DNA from: Clostridium_AD sp051278035
Lineage (GTDB): Bacteria > Bacillota > Clostridia > Clostridiales > Clostridiaceae
Length of the DNA stretch: 64,000 nucleotides
Direction: 5' to 3'
Assembly: GCF_051278035.1 (NCBI RefSeq)
Contig: NZ_JBNMNU010000002.1
Location: forward strand, 1 to 64,000
The stretch's first letter is position 1. The number at the start of each line of letters is the position of its first letter. Both the position numbers and the translations under genes were made by a program. A model generated the notes under the pieces. It searched no databases. It saw nothing but the letters and a program-made list of their open reading frames with translations, and was not told where the DNA came from. This document shows positions 50,583 to 59,521 of the stretch, piece by piece.

Positions 50583-51863
50583 TTGAGAATTAAAGGTAAA
50601 ATTAAGCCCCGAAAGATTTCATTTTTTTATGGTTATGTAATTATAATTATTTCAGCAATGTCATTTTTTTTTGCGGGACCTGGACAAACATATTCAATTT
50701 CTATATTCATAAACGCATATATTAAAGAGTTCGGATGGAGTAGGTCTTTAGTTTCTAGTATTTATTCTTCTGCATCGCTATGTGCTGGGCTTATGCTTCC
50801 CTTTATTGGAAGGAAAATTGATTCAGCAGGACACAGAAAGATGCTTACCATAATATCTTTTCTACTCGGAATCACATGTTTGTGGATGAGTTTTGTTTTT
50901 AATCCTATTATGTTATTTATTGGATTTGTATTTTTAAGATTACTAGGTCAAGGTTCAATGACTCTTATTCCGTCTACACTAGTTAGTCAATGGTTCGTTA
51001 AAAAGCGGGGTAGGGCTATAAGTTTCATGAGAATAGGTGGGGTAATTAGTGCGGGAGCAGTGCCTGTGATTAATAACTGGCTTTTAAACACAGTAGGTAT
51101 GAAATTCACTTGGATAATATGGGCTGTCTGTCTAATGGGTATAATGGCACCACTAGGCTGGATGTTAGTTCGAAATAATCCGGAAGAAATGAAGCTTTTA
51201 CCGGATGGAGAAAGCATTAAAAAGAGTGGAAAAGAAACAGCTGAAAATGAAAACAATATAATAGAAGGAAAAATTGATTGGACTTTAAAAGCTGCAATGA
51301 AGACAAGGACTTTTTGGTTAATGATGTTCTGCATGGTGGTTCCATCTATGGTTAACACAGGTTTAACTTTTCATATGTTATCTATTATTGAAGAAAAAGG
51401 TCTATCAATAGCTTTTGCTGCATCGGTACTTGGTCTAACTGCTGTAATTCAATTACCTTTAAATTTTCTAGCAGGGCATATGGTAGATAGAATAAAGGTC
51501 CATTACATAAGAGCCGTAAATTATTGGATTATGGTGCTGGCATTGGTTGCTATTTCAACAGCAACCACGAGTAAAGTTGTTATTTTATATGCAATACTAA
51601 GTGCTGTATTTAATGCCTTTAACTCAGTTACAACAGAGGCGCTATGGCCTGCTTATTATGGAAGAAAGCATCTTGGAAGTATAAGGAGTACGGCAACTAC
51701 CGCAATGGTTATTGGTTCAGCCTTAGGTCCTCTACCTTTCGGAATTGCTTTTGATATGTTTAATGGATACAAGGAAATATTAATTATTATGATGATATTT
51801 CCAGTTATAGCCAGCTTTGCTTCAATTATATCTCCACCACCGGGAAATCCTAGTGGAACATAA
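50583..51863 (+). CDS. MFS transporter, monocarboxylate/oxalate-formate-like
   Basis: A 426-residue MFS permease with 12 hydrophobic segments. The opening FFYGYVIIIISAMSFFFAGP and YSISIFINAYIKEFGWSRSL resemble the OFA/MCT-like group. The start is TTG after AAGGAGG. A cytoplasmic loop of about 30 charged residues separates the halves. The substrate is unknown; small carboxylates are typical. Confidence 0.88.
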   Translation: MRIKGKIKPRKISFFYGYVIIIISAMSFFFAGPGQTYSISIFINAYIKEFGWSRSLVSSIYSSASLCAGLMLPFIGRKIDSAGHRKMLTIISFLLGITCLWMSFVFNPIMLFIGFVFLRLLGQGSMTLIPSTLVSQWFVKKRGRAISFMRIGGVISAGAVPVINNWLLNTVGMKFTWIIWAVCLMGIMAPLGWMLVRNNPEEMKLLPDGESIKKSGKETAENENNIIEGKIDWTLKAAMKTRTFWLMMFCMVVPSMVNTGLTFHMLSIIEEKGLSIAFAASVLGLTAVIQLPLNFLAGHMVDRIKVHYIRAVNYWIMVLALVAISTATTSKVVILYAILSAVFNAFNSVTTEALWPAYYGRKHLGSIRSTATTAMVIGSALGPLPFGIAFDMFNGYKEILIIMMIFPVIASFASIISPPPGNPSGT

Positions 51864-51941
51864 TGGTATAAGAATATTTATATGAACTAATACTTTAAGT
51901 GGGAGTCTTTTATTATACAATAAAACAATTATTGAGTCTTG

Positions 51942-51950
51942 TGGTATAAT
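51942..51950 (+). promoter_or_regulatory. Extended -10 promoter of crcB pair
   Basis: TGGTATAAT: a TG dinucleotide one base before a perfect TATAAT, with no clear -35. I see no fluoride riboswitch between it and the gene. Confidence 0.5.
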
Positions 51951-51987
51951 ATAACAATATGCCTTGGAAAAAGGAGAGATAGAATAT

Positions 51988-52431
51988 ATGAGAAAGTACG
52001 CACTTATAGCCATGGGTGGTATGCTAGGGGCTATGTTAAGATATTTTATAAAAAATATACATATTTATCCTTACAAAGAATTTATACCAATAAATACCTT
52101 GTTTATTAATATTTCAGGTAGTTTTGTCTTAGCACTAACACTAACCGTTGCCTTTGAAATTTATGAATTTGATGCTGACCTAAAACTAGGTTTAGCCACT
52201 GGATTTTTGGGAGCATACACAACTTTTTCCACCTTATGCAAGCAAACTGTAAATCTTATGAATGAGGGGTATTATTACTCTTCTATATCTTATATAGGAT
52301 TTTCAGCGATTTTCGGGTTTGCATCTGCTTACCTCGGCGTGGCATTAGCAAGAAAAATAGTTTTAAAGCTTACACATCATCATAATAACGCTGATGATGT
52401 GCAAATGGAAGAGGCGAAGGGGGATGATTAG
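51988..52431 (+). CDS. crcB: Fluoride channel CrcB/FluC, subunit 1
   Basis: A 147-residue small membrane protein with four helices that exports fluoride. Typical motifs are GGMLGAMLRYFIK, NTLFINISGSFVLAL (pore Asn) and GFLGAYTTFSTLCKQT (the Phe/Thr-Thr track). ATG 51988 follows AAGGAGAG. The hydrophilic His-rich C-terminus (HHHNNADD) is longer than usual. It is immediately followed by a second crcB, and such pairs can form heterodimers. Confidence 0.95.
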   Translation: MRKYALIAMGGMLGAMLRYFIKNIHIYPYKEFIPINTLFINISGSFVLALTLTVAFEIYEFDADLKLGLATGFLGAYTTFSTLCKQTVNLMNEGYYYSSISYIGFSAIFGFASAYLGVALARKIVLKLTHHHNNADDVQMEEAKGDD

Positions 52432-52785
52432 ATGACCTATGTATTAGTTGCAGTTGGGGGAGCAGCCGGAAGTCTGGTGAGGTATAGCCTTGGTAAATAT
52501 ATAAATGAAAGGTCCAAATCTGATTTTCCAATAGGAACTTTTATAATAAACATTACAGGTGCAGCTCTGCTTGGTGTTGTAAGCACAATTGGAGTAACCA
52601 ATGATATGATGTTGCTACTCGGGGAGGGATTTTTGGGTGCATACACAACGTTCTCAACCTTTATGTATGAGGGATTTAATCTATTTCAAGAAAGAGAAAA
52701 ACTAAATGCTTTTATATATATTTTATGTTCATTAATATTAGGTGTATTAGGATATGCACTGGGAACCCTAGCGGGTAGTATTTAA
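52432..52785 (+). CDS. crcB: Fluoride channel CrcB/FluC, subunit 2
   Basis: A 117-residue partner with the same fold: GGAAGSLVRYSLGKYI, GTFIINITGAALLGV and GFLGAYTTFSTFMYEG. It starts the base after the first copy ends, behind AAGGGGG. Both copies retain the pore residues. Confidence 0.95.
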   Translation: MTYVLVAVGGAAGSLVRYSLGKYINERSKSDFPIGTFIINITGAALLGVVSTIGVTNDMMLLLGEGFLGAYTTFSTFMYEGFNLFQEREKLNAFIYILCSLILGVLGYALGTLAGSI

Positions 52786-52800
52786 AAGAGGAGGATGAAA

Positions 52801-53133
52801 ATGACACTAAGTGGGAAATGTAAAATTTTAAAAATTTATGTTAGTGAAGATTCCAAATATAAGGGGCACAACTTATACCATGCATTAGTTATAAAGCTAA
52901 GAGAGATTGGCATGGCTGGAGTAACAGTTACAAGAGGTCTAGAGAGTTATGGCAAATCTAAAGCAATCCATGCTATGAAAGTTCTTGATTTAAGCTCAAG
53001 CCTTCCTATTATTATTGAGGTGATTGATGAAGCTGAAAAGATTGAAAAAGCAATTCCCGTAGTAAAAGAAATGGTAAACGAAGGTTTGATTATAGCTACA
53101 GATATTGAAGTCTTAAAATATGGTAATGAATAA
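52801..53133 (+). CDS. DUF190 protein associated with CrcB
   Basis: A 110-residue soluble protein of the DUF190 family, a PII-like ferredoxin-fold group. Recognisable by LKIYVSEDSKYKGHNLYHAL and GMAGVTVTRGLESYG. Start ATG 52801, 8 nt after GAGGAGG. DUF190 genes often follow crcB; a regulatory role in fluoride resistance is suspected but not shown. Confidence 0.9.
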   Translation: MTLSGKCKILKIYVSEDSKYKGHNLYHALVIKLREIGMAGVTVTRGLESYGKSKAIHAMKVLDLSSSLPIIIEVIDEAEKIEKAIPVVKEMVNEGLIIATDIEVLKYGNE

Positions 53134-53144
53134 AAATATTATTT

Positions 53145-53765
53145 TTATGCTGTTTCAATGATTTTCTTGCATACAGCTACCATAAGGTAATATTTTTTAT
53201 AAGGCTTTGGAATCTCGATAGCGCCAGATGTTTGATGATACATTATTATATTTTTAAAAGGGGATAAAACATTAATAAATTCTTCTTCTTTATATTGGTA
53301 AACATGAAAAGGACAAGAACAAGGCTTAAATTTACCTATGCCAAAGGGAGTCGAAATTATTAGAGTGCCATCAGGTTTTAATAAATTAAATAAGTTTTTT
53401 ACAAAAGGTTCATCCCCTTCAAAATGTTCGATGGTCTCAAAGCTTATTATAGTATCAAAAGTACCATAGATATTAGCAAGGTTAGGGTTAAGACAATCAT
53501 CTACATGATAAGAGGTACCAGGTAAATTATAATTTGAGCGGGCATATTCTATGGACTCATTAGAAATATCTATACCAACTATCTCTTTTATGCGGTTATT
53601 GTCTTTTAGAAGAACTTCACTTCCGTATCCACTTCCGCAGGCGATATCAAGTACTCTTTCTCCTGTGAATTCTTTGGCAAATTCATATCTGTTTAGGTGT
53701 TCTAATAACAATCCGTTATGTGGTTTCATAAGCTTTGGAACAATTCTTTCACCGGTATACTTCAT
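53145..53765 (-). CDS. Class I SAM-dependent methyltransferase
   Basis: A 206-residue methyltransferase. SAM motif I is VLDIACGSGYGSEVL (about 39-53), the acidic residue after strand 2 is in GIDISNES, and motif IV is IISFETIEHF. The opening MKYTGERIVP is typical of a group often linked to glycan or small-molecule modification. The start follows AAAGGAAG. The substrate is unknown. It converges on the DUF190 gene with only an 11-bp gap and no clear terminator. Confidence 0.88.
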   Translation of the reverse strand: MKYTGERIVPKLMKPHNGLLLEHLNRYEFAKEFTGERVLDIACGSGYGSEVLLKDNNRIKEIVGIDISNESIEYARSNYNLPGTSYHVDDCLNPNLANIYGTFDTIISFETIEHFEGDEPFVKNLFNLLKPDGTLIISTPFGIGKFKPCSCPFHVYQYKEEEFINVLSPFKNIIMYHQTSGAIEIPKPYKKYYLMVAVCKKIIETA

Positions 53766-54052
53766 ATTTTCTTCCTTTCTTTAGTTGAAATTAATATATA
53801 GGGTATATTTTCAGTTAAAATAGACAAGAATATGTAATGATTAGCTTTTTATTTTGAGAGCCAATTGATAATTATAAATGACTAAATCAATTAAATAGCC
53901 ATATAATACAAGTGTATTATAGCAAAGTGGGCACAATATATCAATTTTAATTGTAATGTAGGCAAATTAAATATATAATAGATGTATATAAGGAAATAAT
54001 ATATAATTCATATCGTAATATTATTATTCGTATTATACAAGGAGGCACATAA

Positions 54053-54295
54053 ATGAACATAGATATAAACACTCCAACAGACGAACTTTTAGAGTCTTGG
54101 ACCGCGTATTCACAAAGACTTATAAGTAGTATGATAACTTCCAAAGCAGAACTAGAGGAATTTAATAAAATCAAATTAACTCTAAAAACAAAAGGAATTA
54201 TGCATTTAGAAATACATAATGTTTTTGAGAAAGAATTTGTTTTGCGCTATACTAAACAAGGTGGTATATTTGAAAAGAGAATTATTTTAAGTTAA
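54053..54295 (+). CDS. Small hypothetical protein
   Basis: An 80-residue soluble protein behind AAGGAGGCAC. Mixed charged composition with a probable N-terminal helix and C-terminal strands (FVLRYTKQGGIFEKRIIL). I do not recognise a family. It has its own terminator downstream. Confidence 0.7.
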   Translation: MNIDINTPTDELLESWTAYSQRLISSMITSKAELEEFNKIKLTLKTKGIMHLEIHNVFEKEFVLRYTKQGGIFEKRIILS

Positions 54296-54399
54296 TTAAA
54301 TATAGTGTAAATGCAGCTTGTATGGGAAAATGAACTCTATTAACAGTTGGAGTCATTTAACATTGAGTTGTATTTTTTTATCATAAAGCAGTAAATCAT

Positions 54400-54448
54400 A
54401 ACAAAGATGACTATGAATTTTAGTAGTCATCTTTGTTATTTTTTTTGT
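54400..54448 (+). terminator. Terminator upstream of pst operon
   Basis: AACAAAGATGACTA, loop, TAGTCATCTTTGTT, then ATTTTTTTT. Confidence 0.92.
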
Positions 54449-54524
54449 TGATGATTATTAAAAATATTTAGGATAAAAAACCTAACATTGTTAAAAACTA
54501 TATTAATAATGTTGGAGGTGATAC

Positions 54525-54578
54525 TTAACATACACTTAACAATGCGATAACATGTACTAAACATATCCGAGGTATACT
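54525..54578 (+). promoter_or_regulatory. Pho-box promoter of the pst operon
   Basis: Four direct repeats at an exact 11-bp period: TTAACA (54525), TTAACA (54536), ATAACA (54547), TAAACA (54558). The -10 TATACT (54573-54578) starts 9 bp after the last box, and there is no separate -35. This is the layout of PhoP-activated promoters (TT-A/T-ACA boxes) in Bacillus subtilis. Confidence 0.88.
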
Positions 54579-54636
54579 TAGGTTGTAAAGTAGTTAAGAA
54601 ATTTAAAAACGAATATAAATTTGGGGAGGAATAATA

Positions 54637-55731
54637 ATGATAAAAAATATGAGGAAATTCATTGCAACAGCAACAATTCTTACAGTTATGACAGGGGCTT
54701 TAGCAGGTTGCGGAGCTAGCAAAGACAATACAGCGGAAAAAGCTAAAGATGAACCAACTTCTGATTCTACTCCAGCAAAAGAGTATATGATTAATGCAGG
54801 TGGTTCTTCATTTGTTAATCCTCTATTTTCAAAAATGTTTTCTGAATATAATAAACTCAATCCTGAAATAAAAGTTAACTATCAATCTATAGGATCAGGG
54901 GCTGGTATTAAGCAGCTTACAGCAGAAACAATAGATTTTGCAGCTTCAGATGCATATATGAAAGCAGAAGATGAAAGCGCAGTAAAAAATGGTGTTATTC
55001 ATATACCTATAACTGTGGGAGCAGTAGCTGTAGTATATAATGTTGAAGGTGTGGATAAGGGATTAAAACTTACTCAAGATACATTAACAGGTATTTATCT
55101 TGGAAACATAGAGAATTGGAATGATGCAAAAATAAAAGCTGACAATGCAGATGTTAAACTTCCGGATTTAGCTATAACACCTGTATATCGTTCTGATTCA
55201 AGTGGAACAACATCAATTTTTACAGATTATTTAGCTACAGTGTCACCAGAGTGGAAAGAAAAAGTTGGGCAAGGAAAAGCTGTTAAATTCCCAGCAGGAA
55301 TAGGAGCTAAAGGAAATGAAGGTGTATCAGGTCAAGTTAAACAAATACCTGGATCAATAGGATATACTGAGCTTGCATATGCTACTGTAAATAAAATATC
55401 TTTTGCAGAGTTAAGAAACAAAGATGGGAAATTTGTTGCACCGTCACTAGAAGCAGCTACTCTTGCAGCGGAGGCCGCATCAGTAGATATGCCAAAAGAT
55501 ACTAAGGTATCATTAGTTGAAAAATCAGGAGATAACTCATATGGTATAGTAGGATTTTGTTGGATACTTGCTAATACAACATATGCTGATGCAGATAAGA
55601 AAAAGGTAATAGTAGATTTAATTAAGTGGGCAAATACAGATGGACAAAAATACTCGAATGATTTATACTATGGGGAATTACCAGAGTCTATCATTAAACT
55701 TAATGAAGAAAATATAGCTACCATTAAGTAA
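54637..55731 (+). CDS. pstS: Phosphate ABC transporter, substrate-binding lipoprotein
   Basis: Captures phosphate outside the membrane for PstCAB. 364 residues with lipobox ALAGCGAS (about residue 25), a short acidic linker, then the binding domain with GGSSFVNPLFSKM, YQSIGSGAGIKQL, FAASDAYM and RSDSSGTTSIFTDYL, which supply the phosphate ligands. It starts after GGGGAGGA, the first gene behind the Pho-box promoter. A stable hairpin after the stop may lower expression of the downstream genes. Confidence 0.97.
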   Translation: MIKNMRKFIATATILTVMTGALAGCGASKDNTAEKAKDEPTSDSTPAKEYMINAGGSSFVNPLFSKMFSEYNKLNPEIKVNYQSIGSGAGIKQLTAETIDFAASDAYMKAEDESAVKNGVIHIPITVGAVAVVYNVEGVDKGLKLTQDTLTGIYLGNIENWNDAKIKADNADVKLPDLAITPVYRSDSSGTTSIFTDYLATVSPEWKEKVGQGKAVKFPAGIGAKGNEGVSGQVKQIPGSIGYTELAYATVNKISFAELRNKDGKFVAPSLEAATLAAEAASVDMPKDTKVSLVEKSGDNSYGIVGFCWILANTTYADADKKKVIVDLIKWANTDGQKYSNDLYYGELPESIIKLNEENIATIK

Positions 55732-55748
55732 TAATTAAATATGAACAT

Positions 55749-55800
55749 AAACCCGAAGTGGTTAAAAACTAATTAAAAAAGGTTTTTACACTTTGGGTTT
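55749..55800 (+). terminator. Intercistronic hairpin after pstS
   Basis: AAACCCGAAGTG and CACTTTGGGTTT with internal pairing of AAAAAC/GTTTTT. No long T run, so it is more likely a partial terminator or an mRNA stabiliser that keeps PstS in excess. Confidence 0.6.
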
Positions 55801-55836
55801 GTGTAGTTTATTTAATCATGTAAAGGAGAATATACC

Positions 55837-56790
55837 ATGGGAGAAAGTAAAATTGTAAAGAAAAATGAGAAAAAACCCACTAAACTCAGTCAAAACTTTT
55901 TAGATAAACTTTTTAAAAATGTAACTGCATTTTTCGCAGTAGTTATTGTAGCTTTAATGGTGTGGATGGTAATAGCACTAATAATCCAGTCTAAATTATC
56001 TATTGAAAAGTTCGGATTCTCTTTCATCACAAGTACTAATTGGGATCCAGTAAATAAACAATTTGGAGCATTACCTTTTATATATGGTACTATCGTGTCT
56101 TCGATTATTGCGGTTTTAATAGCGACGCCAATAAGTATTGGTATAGGTCTATTTTTAACACAAATGTCAAATAAGTGGATGCAAACGATCATAGGTTTCA
56201 TGGTTCAAATTTTGGCAAGTATTCCAAGTATTTTATATGGATTATGGGGCTTATTCATTTTTGTACCTTTTATCAGAGATTATTTTCAAAAACCTGTAAG
56301 CAGTGTGCTTGGATGGTTCCCTCTTTTTTCAGGAGCGCCAATTGGTCTTGGAATGCTAACAGCTGGGATCATTTTAGCCATTATGATTATTCCAATAATT
56401 TCAGCACTAGTTGTTGATATTATTGAAACGGTTCCGGATGACTTAAAAGCCGGGTCCCTTGCTCTTGGTTCTACTAAGTGGGAAATGATATGGAATGTTG
56501 TGATTCCTTATGCTAGGCAGGGAATACTTGGAGCAGTAATAATGGGTCTTGGCAGAGCACTTGGAGAAACCATGGCAGTTACTATGGTTATAGGTAACAG
56601 AGCAGAAATTAAGGCTTCACTATTTGCACCTGGACATTCAATGGCAGCAGTTATTGCTAATGAATTTAATGAAGCCACTGGTGCAGTTTATTATTCATCA
56701 TTAATAGAAATAGGATTGCTCCTTTTCTTAGTAACATTTATTCTTAATGCATTAGCAAGAATCTATATTCGTAAAATATCTAAAGTTTAA
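55837..56790 (+). CDS. pstC: Phosphate ABC transporter, permease
   Basis: A 317-residue membrane subunit with six helices. The EAA loop reads AGSLALGSTKWEMIWNVVIP and is followed by GLGRALGETMAVTMVIG. It starts after AAAGGAGA and precedes pstA by 14 bp. It forms the channel with PstA. Confidence 0.97.
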   Translation: MGESKIVKKNEKKPTKLSQNFLDKLFKNVTAFFAVVIVALMVWMVIALIIQSKLSIEKFGFSFITSTNWDPVNKQFGALPFIYGTIVSSIIAVLIATPISIGIGLFLTQMSNKWMQTIIGFMVQILASIPSILYGLWGLFIFVPFIRDYFQKPVSSVLGWFPLFSGAPIGLGMLTAGIILAIMIIPIISALVVDIIETVPDDLKAGSLALGSTKWEMIWNVVIPYARQGILGAVIMGLGRALGETMAVTMVIGNRAEIKASLFAPGHSMAAVIANEFNEATGAVYYSSLIEIGLLLFLVTFILNALARIYIRKISKV

Positions 56791-56804
56791 TAGGGAGTGA
56801 TATT

Positions 56805-57647
56805 ATGCCAGCTTCAAACATAAGAACAAGAAAAATATTTAATGATTTTATGCATATTGTAATTGTTTTATTGACCATAATAGCATTAATCCCTTTGGTA
56901 AGTATACTTAGTTATATAATTTATAAAGGATATAGAGTTATAGACTTTGGGTTTTTAACATCATTACCTACTCCAGCAGGTGATATAGGGGGCGGAATAG
57001 GGAATGGTATTCTTGGAACTCTAATCTTAGTAGGAGTTGCTTCAATAGTTGGAATACCAATAGGAGTTATGTCTGCTATATACTTAAATGAATATGCTCG
57101 TAAAGGAATGTTTGCGGAGTTTGTTAGATTTGTAGTTGATATACTACTCGGAATACCATCCGTAGTTGTAGGTATTTTTGCGTATATAGCTTTTGTTAAG
57201 CCTTTTGGTGGATTCTCAGCTATGTCAGGTGGTTTAGCACTCGCAATTATATTAATTCCAATAGTTACGAGGTCTACGGAGGGTGTACTAAAACTGGTTC
57301 CAAATGAATATAGAGAAGGGTCTTATGCACTTGGTGTTAGCCAGTGGCAAACTATTATTAAAATAGTTATCCCAACAGCTATGAAAGGAATAGTAACAGG
57401 TATAATGCTAGCTGTTGCAAGAGCAGCAGGGGAAACAGCACCGCTTCTTTTAACAGCTTTCGGAAATATTTATTGGTCAAGTAGCTTAGGTGAGCCGATA
57501 GCATCACTGCCAGCACAGATTTTCGAGTATGCTAAATCTCCTTATGCTGACTGGATAGAGAAAGCTTGGGGTGCTGCATTAGTTTTAATAATAATGGTAT
57601 TATTTTTGAATATTTCCGCAAGGATTTTAACTAGAAAGAAATATTAA
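56805..57647 (+). CDS. pstA: Phosphate ABC transporter, permease
   Basis: A 280-residue membrane subunit with six helices, EAA loop REGSYALGVSQWQTIIKIVI and downstream VARAAGETAPLLLTAFG. The start follows TAGGGAG. In most genomes pstB comes next. Here a chemoreceptor gene follows 39 bp later. Confidence 0.97.
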   Translation: MPASNIRTRKIFNDFMHIVIVLLTIIALIPLVSILSYIIYKGYRVIDFGFLTSLPTPAGDIGGGIGNGILGTLILVGVASIVGIPIGVMSAIYLNEYARKGMFAEFVRFVVDILLGIPSVVVGIFAYIAFVKPFGGFSAMSGGLALAIILIPIVTRSTEGVLKLVPNEYREGSYALGVSQWQTIIKIVIPTAMKGIVTGIMLAVARAAGETAPLLLTAFGNIYWSSSLGEPIASLPAQIFEYAKSPYADWIEKAWGAALVLIIMVLFLNISARILTRKKY

Positions 57648-57686
57648 TATGATTATAAAAAATTATATTTTAAGGGGCTAGAAATT

Positions 57687-57794
57687 ATGGAAAGATTCTT
57701 GAACTTAAAGAAATTATTTGCTGTAAAAAGACTCCCAAACTTAAAGAAGCTTTTTATTATGAAAAAATTCTTAAACTTAAAGGTTAGAAGTAAG
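57687..57794 (+). repeat. In-frame 36-bp repeats at the chemoreceptor N-terminus
   Basis: Three 12-codon units: MERFLNLKKLFA, VKRLPNLKKLFI, MKKFLNLKVRSK. Each is basic and amphipathic and precedes the first membrane helix. Confidence 0.85.
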
Positions 57795-59471
57795 TTAATT
57801 ATATGTTTTATAGCTATATCATTGTATATAAGTATGGTAGGCATATCTAGTTATAACAGTATGAAGGCTATTAATAAGGGCAATGATTATATTTATAATA
57901 ACAATTTAGTATCTATTCAAACTCTCGCTCAGATTCAAAAAAATGTTATTAGTATCAAAGGCGACCTCGAGGTAATATTATTGAAAAAGAATCCTACGGT
58001 GACTCAGGTTAAAATAGATAAAGTCAGTTCTTTAGTAGATGAGAATAATAAGCTTTTACTAAAATATAATAAAGTTAATATTATGAGTGTGCAAGATAAA
58101 AATAATAAAAAGTTAAATTCTACAAATGCTACTAATGATAAATTAATTAAAGATTTACAAGATTTAATAAGTGGAAATAAATTTGATGAATCAGATGATT
58201 TGTTTCAAACATTTAATGCAGTATCAAGTGGCTTAGACAATGACCTTCAAAATTTAATAATAACTCACAAGGAAAGTGCTAGAATAACAAATTTAACTAA
58301 TAGAAATTTATTCATGAAGTCCTCTATAATTATACTATTAGTAACGGTAAGTGGATTTATTATAGCTATTTTACTTGGTATTTTAATTAGTGGCTTTATA
58401 GCAAAAGGTCTGAATAAAAGTGTAGATTTTGCTGAAAGCTTAAGTATGGGTGACCTATCAAAAGCTATAGACATAGACTTAAACGATGAAATAGGAATAT
58501 TATCAAAAGCGTTAAACAAAGCATCTCAAAATACTAAAAAATTAGTAGTAAGTATAATAGAGCAAGTGGATAAAGTGAATACTGATAACCATAATATTTA
58601 TCAAAGTACAGAGGAAATATCAGCTGATATTCAATCTGTACACGAAGCAACCTATAAAATTAATTCTGACATAAATAATATTAACGCAGGAGTTAATATT
58701 ATAAGCGATTTGTCTCGACAAATGATTTCGTCAATTGGAGTTATATCAGATAAGGCCATAGTTACAAGTGGAATTTCTAAAGAAATAAAAGAGAGAGCCA
58801 CAAAAGTTAAAAATAACGCATTAGAATCAAAGAAGATGGTAAGTTCTATTTATATTGAAAAGCAAGCAAAAATTCTAGAAGCAATAGAAAACGGTAAAGT
58901 AGTTAAAGAAATAAAAGTAATGTCGGATCTAATCGATAATATTTCTAAACAAACAAAATTGTTATCATTAAATGCTGCAATAGAAGCAGCCAGAGCAGGG
59001 AATCAGGGAAAAGGTTTTGCAGTAGTAGCTGATGAGATTGGAAAGTTAGCATTATTATCAACAGGTGTAGTATCAGATATTAAAAATATGGTTAATTTAG
59101 TAGAGGAAGCATTTTCTTATATTGCTGAGAGTTCTAGTGAAATATTAGAACTTATTGATAATAAAATCAGCAAGGATTATGATTTGATGCTGAATATGGG
59201 GAATGATTACCAAAAGGATTCTGAATATATGGATACATTTTCTGATTATCTGGTACATAATACTTCAGATATGAAAAATACTATCGATAAAACAAATATG
59301 TCAATTAACTCAGTATTAACATTGCTTTTAGACGTTGGTGGAAGTTCTAATGAAATAGCTGCTAGTGTAAGTGAAACTTCAAAAGCTATGGATTACATTG
59401 TAGAAGGATGCCAGGATGGAGCAAACAAAGGCGAGGATTTACGTCAATTGGTCCAACAATTTAAAATTTAA
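57687..59471 (+). CDS. Methyl-accepting chemotaxis protein inside the pst operon
   Basis: A 594-residue chemoreceptor placed between pstA and pstB on the same strand, with gaps of 39 and 50 bp, so it is almost certainly made with the phosphate transporter. Transmembrane helix 1 (about 38-58), a helical 4HB-type sensor (about 60-208), helix 2 (about 212-236), HAMP, and a signalling coiled coil with the tip KLLSLNAAIEAARAGNQGKG. The first 36 residues are a 12-residue unit repeated three times. The start follows AAGGGG; ATG 57759 is an alternative. A phosphate or PstS-linked taxis role is inferred from position. Confidence 0.93.
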   Translation: MERFLNLKKLFAVKRLPNLKKLFIMKKFLNLKVRSKLIICFIAISLYISMVGISSYNSMKAINKGNDYIYNNNLVSIQTLAQIQKNVISIKGDLEVILLKKNPTVTQVKIDKVSSLVDENNKLLLKYNKVNIMSVQDKNNKKLNSTNATNDKLIKDLQDLISGNKFDESDDLFQTFNAVSSGLDNDLQNLIITHKESARITNLTNRNLFMKSSIIILLVTVSGFIIAILLGILISGFIAKGLNKSVDFAESLSMGDLSKAIDIDLNDEIGILSKALNKASQNTKKLVVSIIEQVDKVNTDNHNIYQSTEEISADIQSVHEATYKINSDINNINAGVNIISDLSRQMISSIGVISDKAIVTSGISKEIKERATKVKNNALESKKMVSSIYIEKQAKILEAIENGKVVKEIKVMSDLIDNISKQTKLLSLNAAIEAARAGNQGKGFAVVADEIGKLALLSTGVVSDIKNMVNLVEEAFSYIAESSSEILELIDNKISKDYDLMLNMGNDYQKDSEYMDTFSDYLVHNTSDMKNTIDKTNMSINSVLTLLLDVGGSSNEIAASVSETSKAMDYIVEGCQDGANKGEDLRQLVQQFKI

Positions 59472-59521
59472 ACTTTCATGATATGTACGTATATTTTAGG
59501 AATGAAATAGGAGGAAACTAC

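Noticed and set aside
51864..51987. Fluoride riboswitch before crcB
   Set aside because: The conserved GGNGATGG and pseudoknot partner sequences are not present.
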